Assembly: GCF_001552475.1 (NCBI RefSeq)
Contig: NZ_BCRG01000005.1
Coordinates: forward strand, 62,001-126,000
DNA length: 64,000 bases
Direction: 5' to 3'
Source of the DNA: Microbacterium oleivorans NBRC 103075
Lineage (GTDB): Bacteria; Actinomycetota; Actinomycetes; Actinomycetales; Microbacteriaceae
Shown here one piece after another: positions 9,354 to 18,614 of the stretch; the stretch's first letter is position 1, and each line of letters opens with the position of its first letter. The notes under the pieces are model-generated. The model ran no database searches. It saw only the letters and a list, made by a program, of their open reading frames with translations, and was not told the DNA's origin. Both the position numbers and the translations under genes were made by a program.

Positions 9354-10295
9354 GTGCCAGAACCCGTGATCCGCGCCGAAAACCTCGTGAAGGCCTACAA
9401 GAGCAAGGGCAAGCCCGACTTCGTCGCCGTCGACGGGCTGTCGTTCGAGGTGGCGCCCGGAGAGTCCTTCGGTCTGCTCGGGCCGAACGGCGCAGGCAAG
9501 TCGACGACGATGAAGATGATCGGCGCCGTGTCGACGCGGACGAGCGGCAACCTTGCGATCCTGGGGCTCGACCCCGACCGGTACGGTCCCGAAATCCGCT
9601 CGCGCCTGGGTGTCGTGCCGCAGCAGGACAACCTCGACGGCGAGCTCAACGCCCGGGAGAACCTCTACATCTACGGGCGTTACTTCGGCCTTCCCGGCAA
9701 GGTGTGCGCCGAGAAGGCTGACGAGCTCCTTGCGTTCGCGCAGCTCGAGGACAAGGCCAAGAACAAGGTCGACCAGCTCTCCGGCGGTATGAAGCGCCGA
9801 CTCACGATCGCCCGCGGGCTCATCAACGACCCGCGCATCCTCCTCCTCGACGAGCCGACGACCGGTCTCGACCCGCAGGCGCGTCATGTGCTCTGGGACC
9901 GCCTGTTCCGCCTCAAGGAGCGCGGCACGACCCTCGTCCTCACGACGCACTACATGGACGAGGCCGAACAGCTCTGCGACCGGCTCGTCGTCGTCGACAA
10001 GGGGCGCATCATGGCCGAGGGGAGCCCGTCCTCCCTCATCCGCGAGCACTCCAGCCGGGAGGTGCTCGAGGTGCGCTTCGGGTCCGACCGCAATGAGCAG
10101 GTCGCGGCTCAGCTGCAGGGGATCGGCGACCGCGTCGAGGTCCTGCCCGACCGCATCCTCGTCTATGCCCACGACGGCGAAGCCGCTCTCGAACGCGTCA
10201 CCTCGTCGGGCCTGCAGCCGATGACGAGCCTGGTCCGTCGGTCCAGCCTGGAGGACGTGTTCCTCCGCCTCACCGGACGGTCGCTCATCGAATGA
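9354..10295 (+). CDS. ABC-2 type exporter ATPase (DrrA/NodI-like)
   Basis: 313 aa, GTG start, leaderless promoter. Walker A (GPNGAGKST), Q-loop, signature (LSGGMKRRLTIARG), Walker B (ILLLDEPTTGLD) and H-loop (LTTHYMDEAEQ) are all intact. The C-terminal 80 residues resemble the DrrA-type extension. It pairs with the next two permease genes, whose starts overlap in turn by 4 nt. Family members export antibiotics, polysaccharides or lipids. No biosynthetic gene lies nearby to reveal the substrate. Confidence 0.9.
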   Translation: MPEPVIRAENLVKAYKSKGKPDFVAVDGLSFEVAPGESFGLLGPNGAGKSTTMKMIGAVSTRTSGNLAILGLDPDRYGPEIRSRLGVVPQQDNLDGELNARENLYIYGRYFGLPGKVCAEKADELLAFAQLEDKAKNKVDQLSGGMKRRLTIARGLINDPRILLLDEPTTGLDPQARHVLWDRLFRLKERGTTLVLTTHYMDEAEQLCDRLVVVDKGRIMAEGSPSSLIREHSSREVLEVRFGSDRNEQVAAQLQGIGDRVEVLPDRILVYAHDGEAALERVTSSGLQPMTSLVRRSSLEDVFLRLTGRSLIE

Positions 10296-11173
10296 GCGAG
10301 ACGACACAGGCGGCGCAGCCCACGCTCGACCAGCTGCGCGCGGAGGCGATGGAGTGGGGCCGGCGACCCCGCCGTTTCGGCAGCTGGTACGTCACCGAGC
10401 ACATGGTCCGGGCGATGCGAGCCTACGGCTGGACCATCGTTGTCGGCGCGCTCGGACAGCCCGTCCTCTATCTGCTCGGCTTGGCGGCCGGGCTCGCCGC
10501 TCTCATCCAGACACCCATCGACGACCGCGGCGTGCAGGTCGACTACCTCGTGTTCGTCGCGCCCGCGCTGCTCGTGACGGCTGCCATCTCGGTCGCCTCC
10601 GAGGAGATGACCTACCCCGTGATGGCCGGGTTCAAGTGGCGACGGTACTTCTTCGGCTTCAACGCGTCCGCGCTGTCCAGTCCCCAGATCGCGAACGGTG
10701 TCATCATCGGCGCCGCCGCCCGCATGACGTTCGCGGTCGCGGCGTACTACCTGTTCATCTGGCTCCTGGGAGCCCTCGGCATCGGGTGGACGACGGTGCC
10801 GAATCCCGAGACCGGATGGATCGCGATCCCGGCGGGCATCCTCGCGGGTCTCGCCTTCGGCATCCCGCTCATGGCGTATGCCGGTTGGATCGAAGACGAC
10901 AAGGGACAGTTCGCTCTCGTGCAGCGGTTCATCTTCATGCCGATGTTCCTGTTCTCGGGCACGTTCTACCCCCTCGATACGCTGCCCGTCTGGCTGCAGT
11001 GGATCGGCTGGATCTCGCCGCTCTGGCACGGCGCCGAGCTCGGTCGCCTGGGCACGTACGGTGCCGCAGTGCCGCCGTTGATGATCGTCGTCCACCTCGC
11101 GTATCTCGTCGTGCTCGCAGGAGTGGGGTACCTCTGGGGCCGGAAAGTCTTCATCGAAAGGCTCGCCAAGTGA
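10292..11173 (+). CDS. ABC-2 type permease, first subunit (NodJ/DrrB-like)
   Basis: 293 aa. Six predicted membrane segments begin after a cytoplasmic N-terminus of about 45 residues. The C-terminal half carries the FMPMFLFSGTFYPLDTLP stretch typical of ABC-2 permeases of the NodJ type. ATG overlaps the ATPase stop (ATGA). It is homologous to the following gene, sharing the FSGTFYP and LWHGAELGR-type blocks, so the two probably form a heterodimeric channel for the ATPase upstream. Confidence 0.88.
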   Translation: MSETTQAAQPTLDQLRAEAMEWGRRPRRFGSWYVTEHMVRAMRAYGWTIVVGALGQPVLYLLGLAAGLAALIQTPIDDRGVQVDYLVFVAPALLVTAAISVASEEMTYPVMAGFKWRRYFFGFNASALSSPQIANGVIIGAAARMTFAVAAYYLFIWLLGALGIGWTTVPNPETGWIAIPAGILAGLAFGIPLMAYAGWIEDDKGQFALVQRFIFMPMFLFSGTFYPLDTLPVWLQWIGWISPLWHGAELGRLGTYGAAVPPLMIVVHLAYLVVLAGVGYLWGRKVFIERLAK

Positions 11174-11991
11174 GCGCCGTCGTTGTCGACAGCGCCGCCC
11201 GCCGCGGGGGAGTGCGTGCCCTTTGGGCGGGCAACCCCGGCGCCGTCGTGCAGCGCGGGTTCCTCGCCGCGCGCTCGTCGAGCTGGGCGGTCGTGCTCTC
11301 CGGGTTCTTCGAACCGGTCTTCTACCTGCTGTCGATGGGGCTCGGCCTCGGCGCGCTCATCGGCACCGTCCAGACCTCGCAGGGCATCGACGTCGATTAC
11401 AAGGCGTTCATCGCGCCCGCACTGCTCGCCGTCTCGGCGATGAACGGCGCGATCTACGACTCCACGTGGAACGTCTTCTTCAAACTCAACTACGGGAAGC
11501 TCTATGAGGGGATGCTGGCCACATCGCTCGGGCCTCTCGACGTCGCCCTCGGCGAGATCCTCTACGCGCTCCTGCGGGGCCTGCTCTACGCGACCGGATT
11601 CATGATCGTCATGCAGGTGCTCGGGCTGAACCTCGCCTGGACCGCGATCCTCGCGATTCCGGCAGTACTCCTGATCGCGTTCGGTTTCGCGAGCCTGGGG
11701 ATGGCGATCACGAGCTACATGAAGACGTTCCAGCACATGGACTGGATCAACTTCGTGCTGCTGCCGATGTTCCTTTTCTCGGCGACGTTCTACCCGATCA
11801 CGGTGTACCCGGATTGGGTGCAGTCGATCGTCATGGCGCTGCCGCTGTGGCACGGCGTCGAACTCATCCGCGGGCTGACCCTCGGCATCCTGTCGGTCGA
11901 CATGCTGTGGCACGTTCTGTATTACGTCGTGATGATCGCCGTCGGGCTCGTCTTCACCACGAAGCGGCTGCGCGCGCTGTTCCTCGACTGA
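11170..11991 (+). CDS. ABC-2 type permease, second subunit (NodJ/DrrB-like)
   Basis: 273 aa from a GTG that overlaps the previous stop as GTGA. Six membrane segments; motifs LPMFLFSATFYPITVYP and LPLWHGVELIRGLTLG match the ABC-2/NodJ permease family and the first permease. The start is set by the overlap and by the length match with its paralogue. The stop lies 3 bp from the stop of the convergent MDR oxidoreductase, so there is no room for a terminator between them. Confidence 0.88.
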   Translation: MSAVVVDSAARRGGVRALWAGNPGAVVQRGFLAARSSSWAVVLSGFFEPVFYLLSMGLGLGALIGTVQTSQGIDVDYKAFIAPALLAVSAMNGAIYDSTWNVFFKLNYGKLYEGMLATSLGPLDVALGEILYALLRGLLYATGFMIVMQVLGLNLAWTAILAIPAVLLIAFGFASLGMAITSYMKTFQHMDWINFVLLPMFLFSATFYPITVYPDWVQSIVMALPLWHGVELIRGLTLGILSVDMLWHVLYYVVMIAVGLVFTTKRLRALFLD

Positions 11992-11994
11992 GGC

Positions 11995-12987
11995 TCAGCG
12001 GCCGGACTCCATGACCTCGCGCGCCTTGCGGATGCGGCGGGGATTGACCGGATGCGTCGCGAGCACGACCTTGCCTCGGGAGTGCAGCTTCAGCAGGTCG
12101 TCGTAGGCCTCGGCGACGTCCGCCAGCGGGTAGAAGCCCGAGACGAGCACGTTCACGGCCCGCTTCTCGGCGAGGTCGACGACCTTGCGGAGCTGCTCGG
12201 TCCCGTGAGCGACGGCGTCGGGCTCGTCGGAGAGCAGGGCGACCTCACGGTCGCGACGGTCGGCGCTCGAGCGGAACTTGCCAGCCGGCACGCCGAGAGC
12301 CTCGGCGATGTCCTGCCCGTCCTGTCCGAAGTTGTCGATGTACGCGCTCACTCCGTTCGGAGCCAGAGCGCGGATGCGGTCGACGATGCCGTCGCCGTAC
12401 TGCACCGGCTTCACGCCGAGCTGTCGCAGATAGTCGAAGTTGCGGGCGCCGCACGTACCGATCACGCGGGCGCCGCGATGCATCGCGATCTGCGCCTCGA
12501 CGCTTCCGACGCCGCCCGCCGCCGCGGAGACGACGACCGTGTCGCCCGCGCCCACTTTGAGCTCGTCGAGGATGTCGAGGGCCGTCGTCCCGGCGAGGTA
12601 GAGGCCGCCCGCGGTCTCGAAGGTGACGTTCTTGGGCTTGCGGACCAGGCGGTCCACCGAGACGGTCACATGGCTCGCCTGGGCGCCTGCGCGCAGGTGT
12701 CCGACGACGTCGCTCCCCACCGGAAAGCCGGTGGTGTCGGGCCCGACCGCGATGACGGTTCCGGCGAAGCAACTGCCCGATCGGCGCGGGAACTCGTCGT
12801 CCCACTCCTTCTCCGCGCCGGAGCGCACGAAGCCGTCGATGTGGTTGAGGCCCATCGTCATGACCTCGACGGTCACCTCGCCCTGGCCAGGCTCAGGGAG
12901 CGGCCTCTGCACGAGGTGCAACACCTCGGGTCCGCCGGCCTCGTCGTACTCGACGACCGATGCCTGGGTCACCTTCTTGATCGCCAT
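11995..12987 (-). CDS. Zinc-independent MDR family NADPH oxidoreductase (quinone-reductase-like)
   Basis: 330 aa from ATG 12987, preceded by GAGGAG at good spacing. An N-terminal GroES-like domain is followed by a Rossmann domain with the nucleotide motif AAAGGVGS near residue 155. The zinc-binding residues of true alcohol dehydrogenases are absent, which places it with quinone oxidoreductase or enone-reductase-like MDR proteins. The substrate is unknown. Its C-terminus is longer and more basic (NPRRIRKAREVMESGR) than usual. It has no obvious functional link to its neighbours. Confidence 0.82.
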   Translation of the reverse strand: MAIKKVTQASVVEYDEAGGPEVLHLVQRPLPEPGQGEVTVEVMTMGLNHIDGFVRSGAEKEWDDEFPRRSGSCFAGTVIAVGPDTTGFPVGSDVVGHLRAGAQASHVTVSVDRLVRKPKNVTFETAGGLYLAGTTALDILDELKVGAGDTVVVSAAAGGVGSVEAQIAMHRGARVIGTCGARNFDYLRQLGVKPVQYGDGIVDRIRALAPNGVSAYIDNFGQDGQDIAEALGVPAGKFRSSADRRDREVALLSDEPDAVAHGTEQLRKVVDLAEKRAVNVLVSGFYPLADVAEAYDDLLKLHSRGKVVLATHPVNPRRIRKAREVMESGR

Positions 12988-13051
12988 CGTCCGCTCCTCA
13001 CGTGCCTGTGTGGCCGACGATAGACCCGCACCGGGTGCGAAGGGAGCTCTT

Positions 13052-13099
13052 GACAGAAAGGATGCCGCGTCCCTCCCGGTGGGGTGGGCCGCGGCATCC
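13052..13099 (-). terminator. Rho-independent terminator after the MFS symporter
   Basis: Perfect 10-bp arms, GGATGCCGCG and CGCGGCATCC (13060-13069 and 13090-13099), lie 16 bp past the MFS stop. On the minus strand they are followed by TTTCTGTC. The stem is built from the GGATGCC word that is abundant in this window. Confidence 0.75.
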
Positions 13100-13115
13100 G
13101 TCGATTCAGCGGAGG

Positions 13116-14564
13116 TCAGCGGATGCCGAGGTCCGCGTGTCCGATGTTCGTCTCGTACTCGACGTCCTTCGTCTCCTTCGACAGCCACAGCGCGATGAAG
13201 GTGAGGACGGCGGAGCCCGACAGGTAGATGCCGACGAGCCACGGCGAGCCGCCCGCGGCCGCCCACAGTGCGGTCGCCACGATCGGAGCGAGCGCGGCGC
13301 CGAGGATCGACGACACGTTGTACGAGATCGCCGACCCCGTGTAGCGGACGTTCGTCGGGAAGAGCTCCGGCAGAAGGGCACCCATCGGTCCGAACGTCGC
13401 ACCCATGAGCATGAACCCGAGGATGAGGAATCCCTGTACCAGTGCGCCGGTGAACTTCGGGTCGAGCTGGGGCAACAGGAACACGCTGAACAAAAGTCCG
13501 AAGACCCCGATGGCTCCGGTGATCCACAGCAGCAGACGGCGGCGTCCGATGGAGTCCGCGACGGGACCGGAGAGCAGCGTGAAGATGCCGAAGAAGACCA
13601 CGCCGACGATCTGCATGATGACGAAGTCGGTGTATCCGAAGCCGAGGCCCGGAACGTAGGTCGTGGCGTCGAAGGCCGTGCCGGCCGCCTCAGCCGCTGA
13701 GGCGGCGCTCTCTGTCGTGGCCTTTGTGCCGTAGGCGAGGGTGAACGCGGTCATCAGGTAGAAGAGCACGTACGTCGCCAGCATGATGAAGGTGCCGAGG
13801 ATGAGTTGCCGCCAGTGCCGACGGACGACCTCGCCGAGGGGGAACTTGCGGATCGCACCGGTCTTCTCCGCCCTGGCGAACGTCGACGACTCGACGAGCT
13901 TGAGCCGAACGTAGAGACCGACGATGACCATGACGGCCGAGAAGAGGAACGGCACGCGCCAGCCCCATTCGAGGAACGCCTCGCTCCGCTGCGCCGGGCC
14001 ATCGGGGTGGGGGAGCGCGAAGTAGATCGCGAGGAAGACGGAGTTCGCGATGATGAACCCGATCGGAGCTCCCAGCTGCGGGAAGGTGCCGTACCAGGCT
14101 CGCTTGCCCTTCGGCGCGTTCTCCGTCGCCACGAGCGCAGCACCCGACCACTCGCCTCCGAGCGCGAAGCCCTGCGCGAGTCGGAGGATGAGCAGCAGGA
14201 TTGGTGCGACGATGCCGACCTGGCCGTACGTCGGCAGAAAGCCGATGAGGAAGGTGGCGACACCCATCGTGAGGAGTGAGCCGACGAGGGTGGCTTTGCG
14301 GCCGAACTTGTCGCCGAAGTGGCCGAAGATCACGGCGCCGACGGGGCGCGCCACCATCGCGGCGCCGAAGATGCTGAACGAGAGCAGCAGGTTCGTGGTG
14401 TCGTTGCCGGCAGGGAAGAAGAGGATGGGGAAGACGAGGACGGCGGCGGTCGCGTAGACGTAGAAGTCGTAGAACTCGATCGTCGTGCCGATCAGGCTCG
14501 CGGTGATGACGCGGGAGCGCGGATTGGCGGGTGCGACGGATGCCGCGGGTGCTGCGGAAGACAT
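13116..14564 (-). CDS. MFS transporter, metabolite:H+ symporter (MHS) type
   Basis: 482 aa from ATG 14564; an in-frame ATG at 14600 would add 12 residues. Twelve membrane segments are predicted. The N-terminal IEFYDFYVYATAAVLVFP and FGHFGDKFGRKATL blocks and the central LRLAQGFALGGEWSGA are characteristic of the metabolite:H+ symporter family (shikimate, proline/betaine, dicarboxylate transporters). The long loop between helices 6 and 7 is normal for the family. The substrate cannot be assigned. It is a single-gene unit closed by the hairpin at 13060-13099. Confidence 0.88.
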   Translation of the reverse strand: MSSAAPAASVAPANPRSRVITASLIGTTIEFYDFYVYATAAVLVFPILFFPAGNDTTNLLLSFSIFGAAMVARPVGAVIFGHFGDKFGRKATLVGSLLTMGVATFLIGFLPTYGQVGIVAPILLLILRLAQGFALGGEWSGAALVATENAPKGKRAWYGTFPQLGAPIGFIIANSVFLAIYFALPHPDGPAQRSEAFLEWGWRVPFLFSAVMVIVGLYVRLKLVESSTFARAEKTGAIRKFPLGEVVRRHWRQLILGTFIMLATYVLFYLMTAFTLAYGTKATTESAASAAEAAGTAFDATTYVPGLGFGYTDFVIMQIVGVVFFGIFTLLSGPVADSIGRRRLLLWITGAIGVFGLLFSVFLLPQLDPKFTGALVQGFLILGFMLMGATFGPMGALLPELFPTNVRYTGSAISYNVSSILGAALAPIVATALWAAAGGSPWLVGIYLSGSAVLTFIALWLSKETKDVEYETNIGHADLGIR

Positions 14565-14735
14565 GCGGGGGACCTTCGGAACGAAGCGGTGGGTCCTCAT
14601 GGGACGTGTCGGCGGCGGATGGCCTCGCAGGGGTGTCGCGGGGACATCACAGCACTGGGATCACCGAGGCGCCGGCGGAGTCGTCGACGCGCAAACCTCC
14701 ACCCTACTCCCGCGCATCGCGGCGGGAAGCCCCGG

Positions 14736-15086
14736 TCAGCGCCAGATGACGGCGAGCCCGGCGTTGAGAAGGGTGAGGATGCCGATGGGCCAGAAGATCC
14801 CGGCGGGAACCGACCCCGACTTCCGAAGGCGACCCGCACCGGCCCCGAGGAGCCCGCCAATGAGAACAAGCACGACGAGCTTGATGCCGATCTTGGCGTA
14901 GTTGAGGTCGTGATCGAGGCCCCACGGGGCCGAGAGCGCGAGTCCGGCGACCAGGGCGATGCCGAGACCCCAGTGCATGATCCGGGTCACCCGGCGCTGC
15001 CCGACCAGCTCGACCACCCACGCACCGAAGAGCGTCGCGAACCCGACGAGGTGAACGAGGACGACGATGCTGCGCAGGATCTCCAT
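14736..15086 (-). CDS. Small four-helix membrane protein, function unknown
   Basis: 116 aa with four predicted membrane helices and a short charged loop (GRLRKSG) before the last. His12 (LVHLVGFATLFGAW) and a second His in MHWGLGI sit inside helices and could bind a haem or metal; this is speculation. Related small membrane proteins are found in other actinobacteria, with no known role. It follows ribH on the same strand map but is upstream in transcription direction terms only of its own stop; it has its own leaderless promoter (TAGCCT, six bases, ATG), so it is not simply part of the riboflavin operon. Confidence 0.6.
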   Translation of the reverse strand: MEILRSIVVLVHLVGFATLFGAWVVELVGQRRVTRIMHWGLGIALVAGLALSAPWGLDHDLNYAKIGIKLVVLVLIGGLLGAGAGRLRKSGSVPAGIFWPIGILTLLNAGLAVIWR

Positions 15087-15098
15087 GCCCTCAGGCTA
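15087..15098 (-). promoter_or_regulatory. Leaderless promoter (-10 TAGCCT) for the small membrane protein
   Basis: On the minus strand TAGCCT, GAGGGC, then ATG at 15086. Six-base spacing and no separate ribosome binding site. Confidence 0.6.
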
Positions 15099-15137
15099 CC
15101 TGAAGGTGGCGATCCTGCGCACCGGGAGGGCGCGTGC

Positions 15138-15611
15138 TCAGCCGCGGAGGTCGCGGAGGACGAGTGCCGTGCGGATGGCGGCATCCGCTGCTTCCGCTCC
15201 CTTGTCCTCCTTCGAACCCTCGAGGCCGGCCCGGTCGAGGCCCTGCTGCTCGTCGTCGAGGGTCAGCACGCCGAACCCGACGGGCTTGCCGGTGTCGAGG
15301 GCGACCCGTGTGAGGCCGTCGGTCGCAGCCGCCGAGACGAAGTCGAAGTGGGGCGTGCCGCCGCGGATGATCACGCCGAGGGCGACGACCGCGTCAGCAC
15401 CGGCGTCGAGCGCGGCCTTCGATGCGACGGGGAGCTCGAACGAGCCCGGCACGCGCACGAGTCGCCACGAGGCGCCCGACGCGTCCAGGAGCCGCGCGGC
15501 GCCGGCGATCAGCCCGTTGCTGATGGCGTCGTGCCACTGGCCGGCGATGACGACCACCGACATTCCGCTCGCGTCGACCGCTTCGGTCTGGGGTGCTCCG
15601 TGTCCGCTCAT
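15138..15611 (-). CDS. ribH: 6,7-dimethyl-8-ribityllumazine synthase
   Basis: 157 aa. It condenses 3,4-dihydroxy-2-butanone 4-phosphate with the ribitylaminopyrimidine to give lumazine. The substrate motifs PGSFELP, GVIIRGGTPHFDFV (with the catalytic His) and the C-terminal GSKEDKGAEAADAA are present. ATG overlaps the ribBA stop by 4 nt, so it is translationally coupled as the last gene of the riboflavin operon. Confidence 0.96.
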   Translation of the reverse strand: MSGHGAPQTEAVDASGMSVVVIAGQWHDAISNGLIAGAARLLDASGASWRLVRVPGSFELPVASKAALDAGADAVVALGVIIRGGTPHFDFVSAAATDGLTRVALDTGKPVGFGVLTLDDEQQGLDRAGLEGSKEDKGAEAADAAIRTALVLRDLRG

Positions 15612-16888
15612 GCCTTGTGCTCCTCACTGTGCGCGAGAGCCTCGCGCAGCTCGTCGGCGTCGATGATGTGGCCCATGCGATCGGCCTTCGTTGCCAGGTA
15701 CTGGTGGTTGTTGGCGCCGACTCCGACGAGGAGGGGCACCTGATCGACGATCGACAGGCCGAGGGCCCGCAGCTGCGAGACCTTGTCGGTGTTGTTCGTC
15801 AGCAGCCGGATCTGCGCGACGCCGAGGTCCTGCAGGATGCCGGCCGCCGCCGCGTAATCGCGGGCGTCGGCGGGGAGGCCGAGGGCCAGGTTGGCGTCGA
15901 CGGTGTCGAGGCCGCGCTCCTGCAGGCTGTAGGCGCGCAGCTTGTTGATGAGGCCGATGCCGCGGCCCTCATGGCCGCGCATGTAGATGACGATGCCGCC
16001 GTCCTGCTCGATCGCGTCGAGCGCCGCCTCGAGCTGCGGACCGCACTCGCATTTCAGCGAGCCGAACGCTTCGCCCGTCAGGCACTCGGAGTGCACGCGC
16101 ACGAGAGGTGCGTCCTCGGTGAGGTCGCCGGAGACGACCGCGATGTGGTCGGTGCCGGTGATCCGGTCCTTGTACGCGAGGAAGCGGAACTCGCCGTGCG
16201 AGGTCGGCACGGTGGCTTCGGCACGGAGGCTCACCCGACGCTTGGGGAAGCCGTCGGCGTGGGCGGACGTGCTGTCGCCGTCGGACGCGTTGAGGTGCGC
16301 GATGAGCTGCTCGATCGTGATGACGGGGATGCCTTCCCGCTCGCCCATCTCGAGGAGCCCCGGCATCCGCATCATGCTGCCGTCATCGGCGACGACCTCG
16401 CCGATGACACCGACGGGCTGGAGGCCCGCGAGCTGCATGAGCTCCACAGCGGCTTCGGTGTGGCCCGCGCGCTCGCGGATGCCGCCGTCGACGGCGCGGA
16501 GCGGCAGGACGTGACCGGGACGGATGAGCGACGAGGGGACGGAGTTCGGGTCCGCGAGGACGTTGACCGTGCGGGCGCGGTCGGAGGCGCTGATGCCGGT
16601 CGTGACACCCTCGGCGGCGTCGACGCTGACCGTGTACGCGGTGCTCCGGGCATCCTGGTTGACCTCCACCATCGGCGGCAGGTCGAGGCGGTCGGCCCAG
16701 TCGGCGGGCATCGGTGCGCAGAGGAAACCGCTGGACCAGCGGATGGTCCAGGCGAGCCACTCCGGCGAGGCGAGCTCGGCGGACAGGATGATGTCGCCCT
16801 CGTTCTCGCGGCTCTCGTCGTCGGCGACCAGGATCGGCCGGCCTTCCTTGAGGGCTGCCAGGGCGTCGGGGATGGTGGAAAGGCTCAT
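15608..16888 (-). CDS. ribBA: Bifunctional DHBP synthase / GTP cyclohydrolase II
   Basis: 426 aa from ATG 16888, which overlaps the ribE stop by 4 nt. The N-terminal half is 3,4-dihydroxy-2-butanone 4-phosphate synthase (DDESRENEGDI; TGISASDRA; RAGHTEAAVEL). The C-terminal half is GTP cyclohydrolase II with the zinc cysteines in SECLTGEAFGSLKCECG and the GRGIGL block. It supplies both precursors of riboflavin. Gene order and overlaps put it third in a four-gene operon under the FMN riboswitch. Confidence 0.96.
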   Translation of the reverse strand: MSLSTIPDALAALKEGRPILVADDESRENEGDIILSAELASPEWLAWTIRWSSGFLCAPMPADWADRLDLPPMVEVNQDARSTAYTVSVDAAEGVTTGISASDRARTVNVLADPNSVPSSLIRPGHVLPLRAVDGGIRERAGHTEAAVELMQLAGLQPVGVIGEVVADDGSMMRMPGLLEMGEREGIPVITIEQLIAHLNASDGDSTSAHADGFPKRRVSLRAEATVPTSHGEFRFLAYKDRITGTDHIAVVSGDLTEDAPLVRVHSECLTGEAFGSLKCECGPQLEAALDAIEQDGGIVIYMRGHEGRGIGLINKLRAYSLQERGLDTVDANLALGLPADARDYAAAAGILQDLGVAQIRLLTNNTDKVSQLRALGLSIVDQVPLLVGVGANNHQYLATKADRMGHIIDADELREALAHSEEHKA

Positions 16889-17532
16889 CGGGAGCCTCCT
16901 TCTTCTGTGGTCGGGATGCCGTCGGGCGAGGCGAATCGGAGCAGGCGCTGCACGTGCCGCGCCAGGATGTCGGTTTCGAGGTTGACCGGGTCGCCGGGCG
17001 TCAGCGCGCCGAGGGTGGTCACCTCGAGGGTTTCGGGGATGAGGGAGATCTCGAACCAGTGGGTCGAGGCGTCTGCGTCGGACACGGCCGAGACGGTGAG
17101 GGAGACGCCCTGCACCGTGATCGAGCCCTTGTCGACGACGAGGGGGGCGAGCTCTGCCGGGAGCGAGACACGGATGACGCGCCACTGCTCGCCGGGGCGC
17201 ACCTCGAGCACCTCGCCGGTGCCGTCGACGTGCCCCTGCACGATGTGACCGCCGAGGCGCGTGTGCGCGGCGAGTGCCCGCTCCACGTTGACCGGCGAGC
17301 CGACGGCGAGGGTGCCGAGGGTCGACATGTCGAGCGTCTGCTTCATGACGTCGGCGGTGAAGCCTTCAGAGGTCTGCTCGGTGACGGTGAGGCACACGCC
17401 GCTGATCGAGATCGAGTCGCCGCGTGCTGCGTCCGAGACTGCGAGGGGAGCGCGCACGGCGAGGCGGACGCCGTCGCCGGACGGCTCGATCGCGGTGATG
17501 ACGCCCTGCTCTTCGATGATGCCCGTGAACAT
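16885..17532 (-). CDS. ribE: Riboflavin synthase, alpha subunit
   Basis: 215 aa. It dismutates two lumazine molecules into riboflavin. The N-terminus MFTGIIEEQG is diagnostic, and two lumazine-binding repeats are seen, each with a GDSISISGVCLTV-like or KGSITVQGVSLTV-like block followed by HVDGTGEV in the first. ATG shares one base with the ribD stop (TGATG). This gene is also called ribC in some species. Confidence 0.96.
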   Translation of the reverse strand: MFTGIIEEQGVITAIEPSGDGVRLAVRAPLAVSDAARGDSISISGVCLTVTEQTSEGFTADVMKQTLDMSTLGTLAVGSPVNVERALAAHTRLGGHIVQGHVDGTGEVLEVRPGEQWRVIRVSLPAELAPLVVDKGSITVQGVSLTVSAVSDADASTHWFEISLIPETLEVTTLGALTPGDPVNLETDILARHVQRLLRFASPDGIPTTEEGGSR

Positions 17533-18551
17533 CAGCTCTCCTTCGGGGTCAGGGTGACGAGGATGTCGTCGCCGAGTCTGTCGACACCGACGATGTCGAG
17601 TCGCCGCTGTTCTGCGATGGTCGCGACGCCGATGTCGCCGACGGCGACGCGCTCGCCGCCGATCAGGGTCGGAGCGATGTAGACGAGGACCTCGTCGACG
17701 AGCCCCTGCCGCAGGAACGAGGCCGCGAGTGTCGGACCGCCTTCGAGGAACACGCGGTGCGCCCCGAGCTCGCGCAGGCGGTCGAGGAGGTCGCGCAGGT
17801 CGTCGCCCTCGTCCTGCATGAACGGTCGCGGGTGCGAGCGCACGCGCGCCTCCTGCGGCACGGCGCGCGTTCCGACGACGACGGGACGGGGCTGGTCCTC
17901 GAAGAGGTCACCGTCCTCCCTGCGCGCGGTGAGCGCGGGGTCGTCGGCGAGCACCGTGCCGGTTCCGACGACGATCGCGTCGGCGAGGGATCGCCGACGG
18001 TGGACGTCTGCGCGCGCGTCCGGCCCGGTGATCCACTGGCTGGTGCCGTCGGATGCCGCGGCCCGCCCGTCGAGCGACTGCGCCCACTTCACGGTGACGT
18101 GAGGCCGGCCGAGGCGCTGGACGGTCAGCCACGACTCGATGAGCTGTTCGCCCTCTTCGCGGAGCACGCCGCCGTCGACGTCGATGCCGGCGGCGCGAAG
18201 CCGTTCGGCGCCGCCCGATGACACGGCGCCGGGGTCTTTGGCGGAATAGACCACTCGTGCGACGCCCGCCTCGATGAGCGCGACCGCACACGGACCGGTG
18301 CGTCCCGTGTGGTTGCACGGCTCGAGGGTCACGACGGCGGTCGCGCCGCGTGCGGCATCCGGGTCCAGTTTCGACAGGGCGTCGATCTCGGCGTGGGGTG
18401 TGCCGGCACCGTGGTGCCACCCCTCGGCGAGGATCTCACCGGTGGGGGAGAGGATGACGGCGCCGACTTGGGGGTTCAGCCCTCGCGGTCCCCGCGTTGC
18501 GAGCGCGAACGCATGACGGAGCGCGGTGCGCTCTGCATCGGTGACACTCAT
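17532..18551 (-). CDS. ribD: Bifunctional pyrimidine deaminase/reductase
   Basis: 339 aa from ATG 18551 (GAGGATCC upstream); an in-frame ATG at 18563 is a weaker choice. The N-terminal deaminase domain has the zinc motif HAEIDAL and the TLEPCNHTGRTGPC block. The C-terminal reductase has VKWAQSLDGR and the ITGPDARADVHRRR block. It carries out the second and third steps of riboflavin synthesis. First gene of the operon; the leader holds the FMN riboswitch. Confidence 0.96.
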   Translation of the reverse strand: MSVTDAERTALRHAFALATRGPRGLNPQVGAVILSPTGEILAEGWHHGAGTPHAEIDALSKLDPDAARGATAVVTLEPCNHTGRTGPCAVALIEAGVARVVYSAKDPGAVSSGGAERLRAAGIDVDGGVLREEGEQLIESWLTVQRLGRPHVTVKWAQSLDGRAAASDGTSQWITGPDARADVHRRRSLADAIVVGTGTVLADDPALTARREDGDLFEDQPRPVVVGTRAVPQEARVRSHPRPFMQDEGDDLRDLLDRLRELGAHRVFLEGGPTLAASFLRQGLVDEVLVYIAPTLIGGERVAVGDIGVATIAEQRRLDIVGVDRLGDDILVTLTPKES

Positions 18552-18614
18552 CCGGATCCTCACGATGGGGTGTTCCGGGGCGCGGGCGCTGCAGACGGCT
18601 GCGCGGGCTCGCGC